Part shown: piece by piece, positions 11,421-23,236 of the stretch
Layout: every line of letters begins with the position of its first letter
Position numbering within the stretch: position 1 is the stretch's first letter
Source: Bostrychus sinensis
Lineage: Eukaryota > Chordata > Actinopteri > Gobiiformes > Eleotridae
Reading direction: 5' to 3'
Length of the DNA: 64,000 bases
NCBI GenBank assembly: GCA_020698575.1
Contig: CM036252.1
Span: 5,134,880 to 5,198,879 of the forward strand
Program-made: the position numbers and the translations under genes
Notes under the pieces: generated by a model
The model's database searches: none
What the model was told of the DNA's origin: nothing
Seen by the model: only the letters and a program-made list of their open reading frames with translations

Positions 11421-11492
11421 CATCCCATAATGAAACCAGTAACTAAACAAGGACTAAACAAGGACTAAACCAGGAATAAATCTGGCTCTAAA

Positions 11493-11973
11493 TTAACCCT
11501 GTAAAGCCTGACATATCAAAAAATAGCCCGAAAATTCAAATTTTTTGAAACTGAGATGTTTATTAACCCTTTTATGAAAAAAAATTTCATATCATTTTGT
11601 TTCTGAGATTTTTTTTTTGTATCACATATGATACATTGGGCGATTTTGGCAACTTTTGGCTCATGACAATGTTAACTTTAGATACAAAAACATTTGCCAG
11701 AACTGGTAGTTCCTCTGTATTAGGCTTTAAAATAAAACCTTCAAGTGTCAGAGTAGTATAAAAATTTAATTACTGTAAAATTAATGCAGATTATTGTTCT
11801 TTTGCCATTGATCCTGGCTTTAAATTTTACTCTAAGTGGCATTAAAAGGTCTTAAATTTCACAAGGCAAAACCTGGAACCAACCCGGGCGGTGTTTTATT
11901 GATTGTTTTGATAAATTAGAGGTCTCAGAAACTCGAGTAGCAAATATGATACAAATGGTTTTATAGAGGTTAA
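11493..11973. mobile_element. piggyBac-like MITE, copy 1
   Basis: TTAA target sites (11493 and 11970) enclose inverted ends: CCCTGTAAAGCC at the left and TTTTATAGAGG at the right. A TTAA target with CCC-starting ends is the hallmark of piggyBac transposons. It is about 480 bp with no transposase. It matches copy 2 (17540-18029) along its whole length, with substitutions and small indels; in the right end GAGG replaces GGG. Confidence 0.8.
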
Positions 11974-12059
11974 ACTTAAACCAGGACTGCAGTAGACTCC
12001 TGAGTCCCGCCAGCAGAGGGCCATGTACCACCTGCGGAACCTGGACCACAGTTTGAGAC

Positions 12060-14098
12060 ATTTGGAGATACTTTGATTGAACAAGCAGAGGAAATTAAAT
12101 TATAAGGTATAATTGTTGATAGTAAGCTGTCTTGGAACAGTCAAATAAACCAAATTTTACAAAAAAATGGGTAGAAGTACAGCCATTATTAGACACAGGA
12201 GGAAATTCATTCCTCGTTGGTTAAATAAACAACTGGTTCAGTCGTTAGTGCTTCTCACTTGGATTATGCCTCAGTTGTTTGGTCAAACACAAGTGAAAAC
12301 AATTTATACAGATTCAGATTGCTCAAAACAAAGCAGCTCGAATTGTTTTGGGCTGTCCATACACAACCAATGTGACTGCATGATAGTTTGGCTTTAACTG
12401 TAAAACTTAGACTGAAGTATTTCCTACTAACATTTATGAGAAACATCATTGTATCAAAAACTCCAGAAATACTTTAATACATTATTACAGTACTAGACAA
12501 ACAGATGAGATGCGATGTGTGCAGTTGTCAGTGGTTTATCGAGCGATGGTGGCATGGAACTCATTACCAGGATTTTTGTTGTTGGAAAATAATAAAAAAT
12601 GCTTTCAAAAGAAGTTAAAACTTTTATTGTTCATGTGGTGATCACTGAAGCTGGGGACACACTCCACGATTTTCTCAGTGGTTACAGATTCTGAAAAGAC
12701 TAGGAGCACACACTAACGACTGGTTTCAGCAGATTTAGTTCTGACGACTGAAAGACTGCGCCTCACACACTGCAAGATCTGTAACTGCAACTGACGCCAA
12801 ACAAACGCAGCAAACTCTGGCGGGGAACTCGCGAGAACTAAATGGTAAACAAACATGGAGCTCCCTGGGTCGCTGTTGCCGTTGTGTGCGTAGCTCTCTG
12901 TTTGGAAAAAGGGAAAGAAAAAACGGCAATGTATCTAGTTTCACTTGGGTAGCACTCAACTTTCTTCGGTGTTTGCCATGGTTGTTTATAATAATAATAA
13001 TAATAATAATTCATCGAATTTATATAGCGCTTTTTTGGACACTCAAAGACGCTTTACATACACACACACACACACACAAAAAAAAAACGTTTAAGAAAAG
13101 GCAAGATTGAACAGGGGAGTTTTTAGCTTTGATTTGAAGTTTGGTAGAGAGTCTGAATTCCTGATGGGTTGTGGGAGTGAGTTCCAGAGGACGGGGGCAG
13201 CTGCAGCGAAGGCTCTGTCACCCATGGTCCGGTGCCTTGTCCTGATGATGGGAGTGAGGAGGTCAGTATCTGCTGATCTGAGGCGGCGGGTGGGACAGTG
13301 CTGGAGGAGGAGATCATTAAGGTAAGGAGGTGCTAGGTTATGGAGGGACTTGTAGGTGATGAGGAGAACCTTGTATGGGAGGTTATGTTTATGTTTTCTT
13401 CTTCTTCAAATTTCCGCTTATATTTTCCCGCCGCTTCCTGTTGCTTCGTCTGCGTCCTGACGCTGTTTCCTGTGTCCCATCAACTGTTTTTCATCGGCCG
13501 CTGGACTCCATGAATTCCCAGTTGGATGTAAACGTCCCACACTACAGGAGTGTGCTCCAGAGTCAGTGTTTGATTGCTTGCGAGTGACGTCAGGCCAGGT
13601 TTTTGCGGCGCACACACTTCCCAATTCCAGTCTTTGAACATCACACGCTAACGGATTTCAGAGCCGACTGGTGATTACGATTCCCTGCAGCTGTTGTTGA
13701 CTGGTAAAGACTCGCTGCAACTGTGAATCGTTATAAAATCGGGCAAAAAAATCATGTAGTGTGTCCCCAGCTTAAGAAATATGTATTGTGATTATTAGGA
13801 AGACTGATGCTTAACCTAACGATGTAGTGTTGTTGTAAATATAGAATATGGATTGTAGTGTGTAATGATACAACAAATGAGCTGTTTTTGAGTTTTCTTT
13901 TCTTTGGCATTGAGCTGCTGTGAACTCTTGCATGTCTTAAGTATGTCTCTTGTATGTATTGTTATTGTGTGTGTGGTGTGTGAATGCTGCAGAGTATAAG
14001 TAAAACATGTAATGAATATTGAGGAGACCCCAGGAAGAATAGCTACTGTTGTTTCAGCGGCTAATGGGGATCTTAATAAACTAAACTAAAACTAAACT
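12060..14098 (+). mobile_element. LINE reverse-transcriptase C-terminus and 3' UTR, interrupted by a DNA element
   Basis: Translated fragments across frames read IIVDSKLSWNSQINQ, RKFIPRWLNKQLVQSL, then SHLDYA/WSNTSENN-like text and IAQNKAARIV. This is the C-terminal region of a CR1/L2/Rex-type LINE protein, broken by several frameshifts. At 12651 it is interrupted by a 1.1-kb element with inverted ends. After that element (13771 on) the LINE 3' UTR resumes and ends GACCCCAGGAAGAATAGC…GGGGATCTTAATAAAC with an ACTAAACT-rich tail. Just upstream (11985-12058) is a decayed hAT end. Confidence 0.7.
12651..13770. mobile_element. TIR element inserted in the LINE
   Basis: The left end CTGGGGACACACTCCACGAT is mirrored at the right as …ATGTAGTGTGTCCCCAG (ending 13770). 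The element splits the LINE 3' region, so it is the younger insertion. It contains (AAT)n at 12990-13011, (AC)n at 13059-13080, and a dispersed fish repeat (12985-13385; TTTATATAGCGCTTTTTTGG, then AGTGAGTTCCAGAGGACGGG). There is no transposase. The superfamily is undetermined because no clear target duplication is seen. Confidence 0.7.
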
Positions 14099-14687
14099 AA
14101 ACCACAGTTTGAGACCCACTGAAGAACTGTCGGCCTGAGTTTTTGAGAAACCCCCTGAGCAGTCGGCTCCGAGTCAAAAGGAGGACGGAGACAGACCTGG
14201 ATTGGTTTCAGATTCTGTCTGAAGATCTTCAAAGACTCCTCGAGCTGCCAAACACAGAGAAGCTGGATAAAAACCAAAATAATATTACACAGGAGAAGTT
14301 AAAGTCGATTTAGCTCCTGTGACTTAATGATTATAGAAAATTAGGACGATGCAAGGCTGGGAAAATGCCCTGTCCCGCCAGACAAACTCTGTTCTGTTCC
14401 CTTCGTGTGTGTTTCCTTTCTGTGGAGGATCACCCATCAGAGAAATGAAGAGTGAAACGCTGACTCAAACATCAAACAAACACGATGGATTTTTGCTGGT
14501 TTTGTCATGTGCTGTGTGCTAGTACCCCTATTTTTTCCATCTTTGCTCATTTCACTTTTGTCTATTTTTGGTATATTGTGTATTTTTGCCTATTTTTGTA
14601 CAGAGGAGTCTGTTTTTTTCGTGTCGTTGTAGCCTTTAAGTAAGGTCTCCAGTGTGATGCTCTCACGCTCTCTCCTGACGCTTGCTC
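14099..14687. other. No gene recognised
   Basis: Contains a decayed hAT-like end (CCACAGTTTGAGACCCACTG at 14101-14120) and otherwise unremarkable sequence. Confidence 0.35.
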
Positions 14688-14766
14688 CGGGCTCCGGGCT
14701 CCGGGCTCCGGGCTCCGGGCTCCGGGCTCCGGGCTCCGGGCTCCGGGCTCCGGGCTCCGGGCTCCT
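14688..14766. repeat. 7-bp GC-rich minisatellite (GGGCTCC)n
   Basis: About eleven perfect copies of GGGCTCC. Read on the minus strand they give PGARSPE repeats, which is an artefact of a period not divisible by three and lacking stops. Confidence 0.95.
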
Positions 14767-15667
14767 GCAGGCCACATCTCTTGCGTAGGTAGCTTCTTTT
14801 TGTTAGCACTCACTTCTGGTGGGCCCGGCTGTCCTGTTTTTGCTTTTCTTTTGCTTAGAGATTAGTTTTTGGGTTGTTTTGTTTTAGGGTAGCACTGTCC
14901 TTATGTTCTGTTGGTCCGGCTCACCATTAACTTTTCTTTTGCTACTTTGGGCACTGGAGGGCTTTTGAAGATCAACTCTTAAAAAACAACTAAATCAAGA
15001 AAAACTAAAGTCAAACGGCTAAAAAAAATGTTTTAATGTAAGTCTTTGATTCCTGTGTCTTTTTTAAATATGTTTCACCCTTGGGTGTATTGTGAGCAGC
15101 TCTATCCTTATTTGTGAATGGGGACAGCAGCAGAAGCCAGTTATATAAAGACTTGTGAAAAAAGTGGGTTTGTTTGAATGCGGATGGTTACGTGGGACGT
15201 CAGAGGGACTTTACTGTCGTTAAAATGGAAACAGGACGAAGACAAAAATCCCACAGAGGACTGAACAACAACGAGGACTTCAGAACCAACAGGTGACTCA
15301 GAGAAGTTATTAAATTAGCCCGGAATAACCATCTTGGTTATTTCTGAGAGGAGATTATCTTCAGTATTTGTAAGTCGTGCTGCAGATGAACGGCTGTGAT
15401 AGGCCGGGTCCAAAACACCTCAGAGAAACGCTTCTCTGCCAGTGAGGAACCAAATTGTACAGCTCAGGGCCGACCCTTCCTTTAGGCAAACTAAGCAGCT
15501 GCATAGGGCCCCATGGACATGAGAGGGCCCCAAGGCTTATCCATTATTTGCTTATGTGATCAATTGTCCAACACTGATTAATATTCTGTTTGTAATATTC
15601 TGCTTCTATTGCCAGTCATTTTTGCTGAGGGTCGATCTGAAAGTGGGGGCCATGTTTTACTTCAGGC
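14767..15667. other. No gene recognised; part of a dispersed DNA repeat near 15460-15550
   Basis: Around 15459-15535 the text GGGCCGACCCTTCCTTTAGG…GCATAGGGCCCC resembles a terminal region of a DNA transposon family. The rest has no recognisable feature. Confidence 0.3.
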
Positions 15668-16497
15668 AGGTTTGGGAACCACAGGATTTCATCTCTGCTT
15701 TTTGCGGATGATGTTGTTCTGTTGGCTTCATCAAACCAGGACCTTCAGTGTGCACTGGGACGGTTTGCAGCCGAGTGTGAAGCGGCTTGGATGAGAATCA
15801 GCTCCTCCAAGTCCAAGGCCATGGTTCTCGACCGGAAAAGGGTGGCTTGCCCTCTCCAGGTTGGGGGGGAGCTCCTGCCTCAAGTGGAGGAGTTCAAGTA
15901 TCTTGGGGTCTTGTTCACGAGTGAGGGAAGGATGGAGCGTGAGATCGACAGATGGATCGGTGCAGCGTCTGCAGTAATGCGGTCGTTGTATCGGTCTGTT
16001 GTGGTAAAGAAGGAGCTGAGTCGAAAGGCGAAGCTCTCGATTTACAGTCGATCTACGTTCCTACTCTCACCTATGGTCATGAGCTTTGGGTCATTACTGA
16101 AAGGACAAGATCCCGGATACAAGCGGCCGAAATGAGTTTCCTCCGCAGGGTGGCTGGGCTCCCTTAGAGATAGGGTGAGGAGCTCGGTTACCCGGGAGGA
16201 GCTCGGAGTAGAGCCGCTGCTCCTCCACATTGAGAGGAGCCAGCTGAGGCTCGGGCATCTGTTCCTGATGCCTCCTGGACGCCTCCCTGGGGAGGTGTTC
16301 ATGTCCCACTGGGAGGAGGCCCCGGGGAAGACCTAGGAACACGCTGGAGGGACTATGTCTCTCAGGCCTGGGAACGCCTTGGGGTTCCTCCTGAGGAGCT
16401 GGAGGAAGTGTCCGGGGAGAGGGATGTCTGGGTGTCCCTGCTTAGACTGCTGCCTCCACGACCCGGCCCCGGATAAAGCGGAAGAAGATGGATGGAG
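15668..16497 (+). mobile_element. RTE-like LINE, 5'-truncated copy (RT end and 3' tail)
   Basis: The segment starts abruptly at GTTTGGGAACCACAGGATTT, within the reverse transcriptase just before the catalytic FADD (LLFADDVVLL-type text), and matches 54581 onward of the long copy in the left palindrome arm. It reads NQDLQCALGRFAAECEAA, EEFKYLGVLFTSEGRMERE, then the C-terminal MSFLRRVAGLP and a GRPRTRW-type region with frameshifts. It ends in GGAAGAAGATGGATGGA at 16497. A dead 5'-truncated insertion. Confidence 0.85.
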
Positions 16498-17539
16498 GTT
16501 TTGGGGGCTTCCAGAACCAAACTGTTCTGTATCGACCCAACCCGAACCATATCATTCACTAAAAAAGCGGCTATAGTGGGATTTAACTACAGAAATTACT
16601 TCTCTTTTACTCAATATTTTTATTTCTCGATGCACACCTTGCTTCGTATTAACACAAAAGCATTAATTTAACCGTTCTGAACGCAGAAATGTGACAGTCA
16701 GACAGTGACTCAGCGACTCAGCGGTCAGCTCTAATGCATCTGAAATGGTAAGGGTCTGTTTGACGACTGTGACAGAGGAAAACGAGAGTGCATCAGAGCT
16801 GACAGCTGCTGCAGAGTGGTCTGGTCTGGTCTGAGAGACGCAGGGAGACGGCGCGCGCTGTGCCTCTGTCACTTTACATTTAACACAAACAAACCGTAAA
16901 GAAAGAGAATTTATGAGGCTGGGCACGTCCGAGAGATACAAAGCAAGGGAAATAAAAGAGAAAATTTGGTTTGTCTTGAAGTGAGTAAGGGCTTGATTGA
17001 CATGGAAAGGTGCTGAATGGGCCTGAGGTGGGGTGTAGCCAGGACCGGGGCCGGTTAACGTCCTCCTTATTTGTCCACACCTGCCTCTTTTTAACCCGGC
17101 ACACCTTAGATCTCTCTGTGCATGAAAACGTCAGCCCTGACTCTCTCTGTAGACTCTTCCATCGACGCAAAATTCACTGAGCCCTTTATATTTATGCACA
17201 TATTCACTCTGTGTCTTTTGAAGCGAGAAAGCCGTCAGTCAATGTAATTGCGTTACACATAAAAGTCTCTCTGTGTGGAGCGGATCTTGCGAGGCGGCCG
17301 TGTTAAACACAGGGATCTTTCATGTTCAAAGACGGAGACGAGAGGCGGCTAATGAAGACACAGCGACGGATCAAACCCTGCCGAGGAGAAGACGATCGTA
17401 TCTGTGCAGTAAAAAGAATATTTCATGAAAAGGATTTCAAGTCATGTGCCAACATTTTCAGGTAGCAGAGACGTGAACAGCGCACTCACAGTGTTGAAGT
17501 TACATCGGGAACATCAAGACATTAGTAATGTTGGGCTGT
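16498..17539. other. No gene recognised; unique, moderately GC sequence
   Basis: This stretch lacks obvious repeats, unlike its neighbours. Possible conserved non-coding sequence around 16990-17420 cannot be judged without comparison. No splice-flanked open frame with a recognisable motif was found. Confidence 0.3.
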
Positions 17540-18029
17540 TTAACCCTGTAAAGCCTGACATATCAAAAAATAGCCAGAAAATTCAAATTTTTGGAACTGA
17601 GATGTTTATTAACCCTTTTATGAAAAAGAAATTCATATCATTTTGTTTCTGAGATTTTTTTTTGTATCACATATGATACATTGGGCCGATTTTGGCAACT
17701 TTTTGCTCATGACAATGTTAACTTTAGATACAAAAACATTTCACAGAACTGGTAGTTCCTCTGTATTAGGCTTTAAAATAAAACCTTCAAGTGTCAGAGT
17801 AGTATAAAAATGTAATTAGTGTAAAATTAATGCAGATTATTGTTCTTTTGCCATCGATCCTGGCTTTAAATTTTACTCTAAGTGGCATTAAAAAGTCTTA
17901 AAACGGTCTTAAATTTCACAAGGCAAAACCTGGAACCAACCCGGGCGGTGTTTTATTGATCGTTTTGATAAATTAGAGGTCTCAGAAACTCGAGTAGCAA
18001 ATATGATACAAATGGTTTTATAGGGTTAA
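17540..18029. mobile_element. piggyBac-like MITE, copy 2
   Basis: TTAA at 17540 and 18026 encloses CCCTGTAAAGCC…GGTTTTATAGGG, an inverted pair of piggyBac type. It matches copy 1 at 11493-11973 over its full length. The ends are better preserved here. Confidence 0.85.
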
Positions 18030-18391
18030 TATTATTTAGCAAAATAGACTTGTTCCATTTTTAATAAACTGTACATTTTGGAACATTTCTCTCTGTGTGA
18101 CTGTGGCAGAGTGGTTAGCCTCTGTCTCCTGCTGTCTCTGAGTAAAGCCCCTTTCAGGACACAGCGGTGCATTCACCACCGAGCCCTAACGTCAGTAATA
18201 AAAATATTAATAAGTACCTGTTTTTTGTATCAAACTCCAGTAAAACAGCAACATTTTATAAATTAAAAAACGTAGCGCATGAACCTGCAGTACTGAATGT
18301 TCTTAATATCTTTAGGGCCCATTCTGAAATCCTGCACTGGGGCCCAACATTACTAAGTTACGCCACTGGCAAAGCTTGTTGTCGTCTAAAC
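18030..18391. other. No gene recognised
   Basis: Short interval between the MITE and the hAT element. It contains GGGCCCATTCTGAAATCC / GTTACGCCACTGG text near 18315-18370 that may be the end of a decayed DNA element. Confidence 0.3.
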
Positions 18392-20185
18392 CAGTGATTC
18401 TCAACTGGTGGGTCGGGACCCCAAGGTGGGTCGCGAACCATTATCAGTGGGTCGCGGGCCTTTGCCAAAAAGAAAAAAAAAAAAGGTACATTACTGTTAC
18501 ACCTAAGGTTGAAGTGAGTGCTGTTTATTTCTCCTCAAAGCACAATGTCTTTCAGTATTTACCTCTGAAAAGTTCATCAGAAGAAAAGTACATTTTGTTT
18601 ACTTGAATCCTTTTGAATTGCACTTTTTTATTTCATGTATTTTGGTTTTAAAATAAACTGCATCTAAAAAAATGTAAAAGGGAATGTTTAGTCTCTAGCG
18701 TTGCCTCTTGCTTGTTAAATTTGTTCTTTTTGTGTTGGCGTACTGTGATATTCTGACTTTATTCTGTGTCAAGTTTTTAAAAAGTTCATTCAGCTTCTGC
18801 CCAAACTTGAAAAAGGCTGGCTTCACACAAAAGGACGCTGTAACAACTCACTCCTTTAATTTCTTTTATTAATTATTTTCTTTAATTGTTGAATGTTTCA
18901 ATTCATTGTTTCATTGACATTTTCTTCAACAGGTAGGCTTGAGTCGACATAAACCTTGTAGATTAATTTAGTGGAGTAGGTTGATAACCTACAAAGACAA
19001 AATATGCATGGAAAACCACCACAATGAACTCATTTTAAAAATCACATTTTTAAAACAATTTTAAACCTTCAATTATTTAAGTAGCATTTTAACTCTAATT
19101 ATAAACCCAATGAATTAAGCTGCACAATAGCTTTTAACTTATCTTACAAAATTAATTTTTAATCAATGGTCTACATAATGAAATAAGGTTTTACCCAAAT
19201 AATTTAATTAATAATTTTACACCAAAGTAAATCAACTTAAACCAATTATCTTGACATAAAACTAAAAAACACACAAAGTTACAAATTTCAAGGTACATTT
19301 TAGCTTACCAGTTGTGTCTTTTGTTAAGCCAAGCTGAACCTCTTTGTTCTGAGCCGTGAGCCACAGGTGAGCCACAGGTGAGCCACAGGTGAGCCACAGG
19401 TGAGCCACAGGTGAGCCACAGGTGAGCCACAGGTGAGACACAGGTGAGACACAGGTGAGCCACAGGTGAGACACAGGTGAGCCACAGGTGAGACACAGGT
19501 GAGCCACAGGTGAGCCACAGGTGAGGCACAGGTGAGGCACAGGTGAGACACAGGTGAGCCACAGGTGAGGCACAGGTGAGACACAGGTGAGCCACAGGTG
19601 AGCCACAGGTGAGACACAGGTGAGACACAGGTGAGCCACAGGTGAGACACAGGTGAGCCACAGGTGAGGCACAGGTGAGGCACAGGTGAGCCACAGGTGA
19701 GCCACAGGTGAGCCACAGGTGAGACACAGGTGAGACACAGGTGAGCCACAGGTGAGACACAGGTGAGACACAGGTGAGACACAGGTGAGCCACAGGTGAG
19801 ACACAGGTGAGACACAGGTGAGACACAGGTGAGCCACAGGTGAGACACAGGTGAGCCACAGGTGAGCCACAGGTGAGACACAGGTGAGACACAGGTGAGA
19901 CACAGGTGAGCCACAGGTGAGACACAGGTGAGTTACTGATGTGTGAGCAATTGCTGTGATTGGGAGGCAGGAGAAGTGAAAAGAGCACTTGATTTTTCTC
20001 AGGCTGCAGCCCAACTGGGTGGGTAGCATGAATGCTTCACCAGACCCACACTGCTCTGGCTTTACTCAACATTCTGTCTCAGGTTTAACACATTTGATCA
20101 CTTGAAATATCTCTTTTATTTGGGTCACAGCTAGCCATTTTAGGACGATCGTGGATCCTGAAGCAAGACCAGTTGAGAACCACTG
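18392..20185. mobile_element. hAT-type element with 8-bp target duplication and internal minisatellite
   Basis: The left end CAGTGATTCTCAACTGGTGG is mirrored by the right end GACCAGTTGAGAACCACTG. Flanks are GTCTAAAC (18384-18391) and ATCTAAAC (20186-20193), an 8-bp target duplication with one mismatch, as hAT transposons make. The 1.8-kb interior has no transposase. It is AT-rich up to 19350 and then filled by the 11-bp CAGGTGAGCCA array. The target itself lies in TCTAAAC, the core of the local 11-bp motif. Confidence 0.8.
19357..19932. repeat. 11-bp minisatellite (CAGGTGAGCCA)n inside the hAT element
   Basis: About 52 copies of GTGAGCCACAG with three variants (GCCA, GACA, GGCA), in no simple order. 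Each unit contains CAGGTG (an E-box of the kind bound by ZEB/Snail/E2A proteins) and CAGGTGAG (a near-ideal vertebrate splice donor) on the plus strand. All three minus frames stay open and read CLTCVSPV-type peptides; these are artefacts. Confidence 0.95.
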
Positions 20186-20193
20186 ATCTAAAC

Positions 20194-20602
20194 GGCCCCG
20201 AAGCGTCAGCCCTGCAGAGACTGAGCTGGCCCCTGTTGAGGGTGCACCTGCTTCGGGCCCATAGTTGGATTTTGTCTACAACGGTAAAGCCATCCCAAAG
20301 GTGACTGGCTGTGGCGACCTGAAGACAGATGAGCCCGGGATCATTGGGAGCCCCCTCGTCCCGGAGCCCGTCCCGTGGTCCAGCGGCTCCTGTCTCGATT
20401 ACTCTCCTGTCTGTTCATTACCTTCACATCAGCAGCAGCAGATATTTGACATAACGATGCTAAATTACTCCAGGTTCCCTGTGTTTCTTTCTGCCTCCTC
20501 AGTGTTTCTGTCACTAATCCATCACCAGTTTGTCAGATTTATGTTTATGGCTATGAGCAGCAGAATAAAGGAGAATATCTCAGACTGAGACTGCATCAAA
20601 TA
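20194..20602. other. Unique sequence, no gene assigned
   Basis: A GC-rich stretch, 20200-20410, has an open frame of 107 codons starting at 20265 (MDFVYNGKAIPKVTGCGDL…). I recognise no domain. It could be conserved non-coding DNA or an exon, with no supporting signals beyond composition. Confidence 0.25.
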
Positions 20603-20720
20603 TGAACTACACATGGGATTTATGGCTCTCTTTAACGGGAGCTAAATCTTTGAGATCCGTTCATTTCAAAGAGCCGTTCAAAAGACTGGCTCGTTTTTGT
20701 GTTTACATCATTTCAAGAAG
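20603..20720 (+). repeat. Dispersed repeat (GGGATTTATGGCTCT family)
   Basis: GGGATTTATGGCTCTCTTTAAC…GAGCTAAATCTTTGAGATCC…TTTCAAAGAGCCGTTC is a dispersed fish repeat. A second copy in the opposite orientation lies at 43555-43640. Confidence 0.55.
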
Positions 20721-21379
20721 CCATTCCCAAAGTCAAGAGTATCATGGCCCCCTTAAAAATTAGAAAATTCAATGTGGACCCCCAACAATGACATTTCACT
20801 TTATTCAAAAAATTATGTCACGTTTTTCCCGATAGATTTCTATTAAAAATGTTTAAAAAAAAAAATTAAACACTTTAGAATAACTCACACTATTAAACAT
20901 TATTTAAATATTGGCTTAGAGTTAGTAATCAGTTAACTGAATATTTACAAAACATTACTTCAACATTTCTAAGCAACATTAAGTTATAAACATTGTTAAT
21001 AATGTTTAATTCTTTAGGAATCAGCTCATGTAAATCATTGCACAATTAAAAACATCAGTGGCAACGCAGGATCTAAAAACTATTCTAAAAACGACTTAAT
21101 TTATTGTAATTGTTGTTAATTACATGTTTGTTAATGCTTTATTACTGCTTCATAGTTGCGAGTTATTCTAAAGTGTTACAAAAACAAACAAACAAAAAAC
21201 AAAAGTTGGCTACAATAGCTTCAAAGTAGTTTTTTAAACAACTATATAACTGTACTTACTGTAATTTGTTTACAAACTCAATTTCTTTTATGTAGTTAAT
21301 GTAAACAACCTCTGGAGGCTCCTCTGCAGTAACTTCACAACCCACCAGAGGGCCCCGGACCCCTCTTTGGGAACCACTG
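20721..21379. mobile_element. Probable decayed hAT-type element
   Basis: The right end CGGACCCCTCTTTGGGAACCACTG is a standard hAT-type terminus and resembles 9997-10084. The proposed left end (AGCCATTCCCAAAGTC…GGCCCCCTT near 20720-20755) is only a weak mirror. The interior is AT-rich without coding capacity. Confidence 0.4.
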
Positions 21380-21384
21380 CTGTA

Positions 21385-21510
21385 TTCTTTTTTCTTTTAT
21401 TTAGTTTATTGAACAGGGACCATGTGCATTAATCACAGAAGAAAATATGCTTTGTACCAGACGATAGCTCTCTGAGCTAATTTCCATCTGCAGTCCCTGA
21501 GACACACAAA
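21385..21510 (-). mobile_element. LINE 3' end fragment
   Basis: On the minus strand the text reads GGGACTGCAGATGGAAATTAGC…GCACATGGTCCCTGTTCAATAAACTAAATAAA, a common fish LINE 3' terminus with a polyadenylation-like signal. Confidence 0.6.
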
Positions 21511-22529
21511 CATTAAACTCAAATTCAGGATTAAAAATAAAATTAACATCTGTCTGCCTTTAAAATTAAATATGAAGTGAAATTATAACAACATAAACTT
21601 CTATTGAATTTATTTATTTTTAATACATATTTATCTTCAAAAAAAAAACTTTAATCCATAAATATACTATAAAGAAAAAAAAAATTCACTAACTCCCCTT
21701 TGAAACAAGTGATTACCTAAAATGTATATATAAACCTAAAAATAATGTAAAAAATATAATCAAATTTAGCAGCTCTCTCATTGGCCATTGAGACTTTTTC
21801 AAATTTCTGTAGTTCTTTATGAGGAGAGTTCAAATATTTACCCCTGGTGGGGAAACACTGTCATAAACCTCTGCATAGAGTGACACCACCATTTAGGATT
21901 TATTATATGTCCAAAATGTGCAAATGTGTGACTTTTACATGTGTCCATACCAAAAAAAGTCAATAAAAAGCAACAATACAAGTAAGCAATAATAAACGTT
22001 CACACACACTGTTTACAACTGGAGACTGATGAGCGTCTGAGCTGTGTGCTCCTCGCTCTCCTCGTCTCTTTTCAAACTTGGATTCTACATTTTCTTATGC
22101 AGTTTTCTGGTGGTTGACAAAAGAAAAAGCTTGTTCATTTTAATACGAGAGTAAAAAAACAAAAGAAAAAAAGAATGGCTCCTGCACCGCCGTGACTCTG
22201 CTCCTATCATTCACATCTCTGATATGAACTGATTAATGTTTGGTGAAAACATGCACACACATAAGAAACCATGCACACAATATGTATATGCATATGGACA
22301 GGAGAATCTATTAATGCTCTAATAAATGAGATGAATGTACAGAACTGGGAGAATGTGTACAGGGGAAAAGATGCGGCTGGCACATACAATGCATTTTATT
22401 TTATTTTTATTTAAGCGTGAAGTGACAAAAACAAAACTACGGCATTTAAGGAATTGAACAGATACAGGACAGATACAAAATACAAATGCAAAGACAGATT
22501 ACTCCAGTGGCAACATATGAGTGATCGAG
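21511..22529. other. No gene recognised, AT-rich
   Basis: AT-rich sequence with several poly(A) runs. No element ends or coding motifs recognised. Confidence 0.35.
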
Positions 22530-22622
22530 TGTACGTGCGTGTGTGTGTGTGTACGTGCGTGTGTGTGTGTGTGTGTACGTGCGTGTGTGTGTGAGTGTAC
22601 GTGCGTGTGTGTGTGAGTGCGT
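22530..22622. repeat. (GT)n / GTACGTGC microsatellite
   Basis: GTGTGTGTGT runs alternate with GTACGTGCGT four times. The reverse strand reads HTHTHT peptides by chance. Confidence 0.9.
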
Positions 22623-23157
22623 AACCTTGGGTCTGATAACTTTGTAACAAGCTCATTATTTGTGCCATATTTGGAATGCACCTAAGAGTAGAGCGACCTT
22701 AGCGTGAAAGAAGAAAAACATCACATAAAATCAAAGTATTATTATTACTAATATTGAAGCGTTATTAACCTTAGCAGTAGTACATCAAAATATCATTTTA
22801 ATGGTAATACGCAAAGCTATATGTAGAAATATTCAATACTCCCTTGTCTCTCTTCTTCCTTTTCTCTTTTATTCACCTAATATATAATAAATGCAGTGTT
22901 CAACAAATTTCAACAAATTTGGAACACTAATTCTGCTCCTTACCTGTACCTAGCTTTGATAAATTCTTTGAAACGTATTATGGTGTCATCTAGTGTGCAT
23001 TAAAAAGAGCAGGGCTACTGTCTCAGAAGAAGAACTTCCTTCCCACTTTCTCTTTTCTTTCCCCTACCTCCCACCTTTCCCAAGTCTTTAGTGATGCATT
23101 AAAAAAACAGAAATTAGTGAACGGATAGGGGCAGCGGTTACCAGACTGGAGGAGTGA
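22623..23157. other. No gene recognised
   Basis: Mixed AT-rich sequence. Contains the local direct repeat CAACAAATTT at 22902-22920. Confidence 0.35.
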
Positions 23158-23236
23158 TGACCGGATGATTGGATGATTGGATGATTGGATGATTGGATGA
23201 TTGGATGATTGGATGATTGGATGATTGGATGATTGG
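23158..23236. repeat. 8-bp array (GGATGATT)n
   Basis: Nine to ten copies of GGATGATT without interruption. Confidence 0.95.

Noticed and set aside
19262..20029. Three overlapping ~200-codon frames with CLTCVSPV repeats
   Set aside because: Minus-strand reading of the 11-bp CAGGTGAGCCA array; identical peptides in all three frames show it is not coding.
20265..20585. Single-exon gene of 107 codons
   Set aside because: No recognisable domain; the frame may be chance in a GC-richer patch. Kept only as unassigned sequence.
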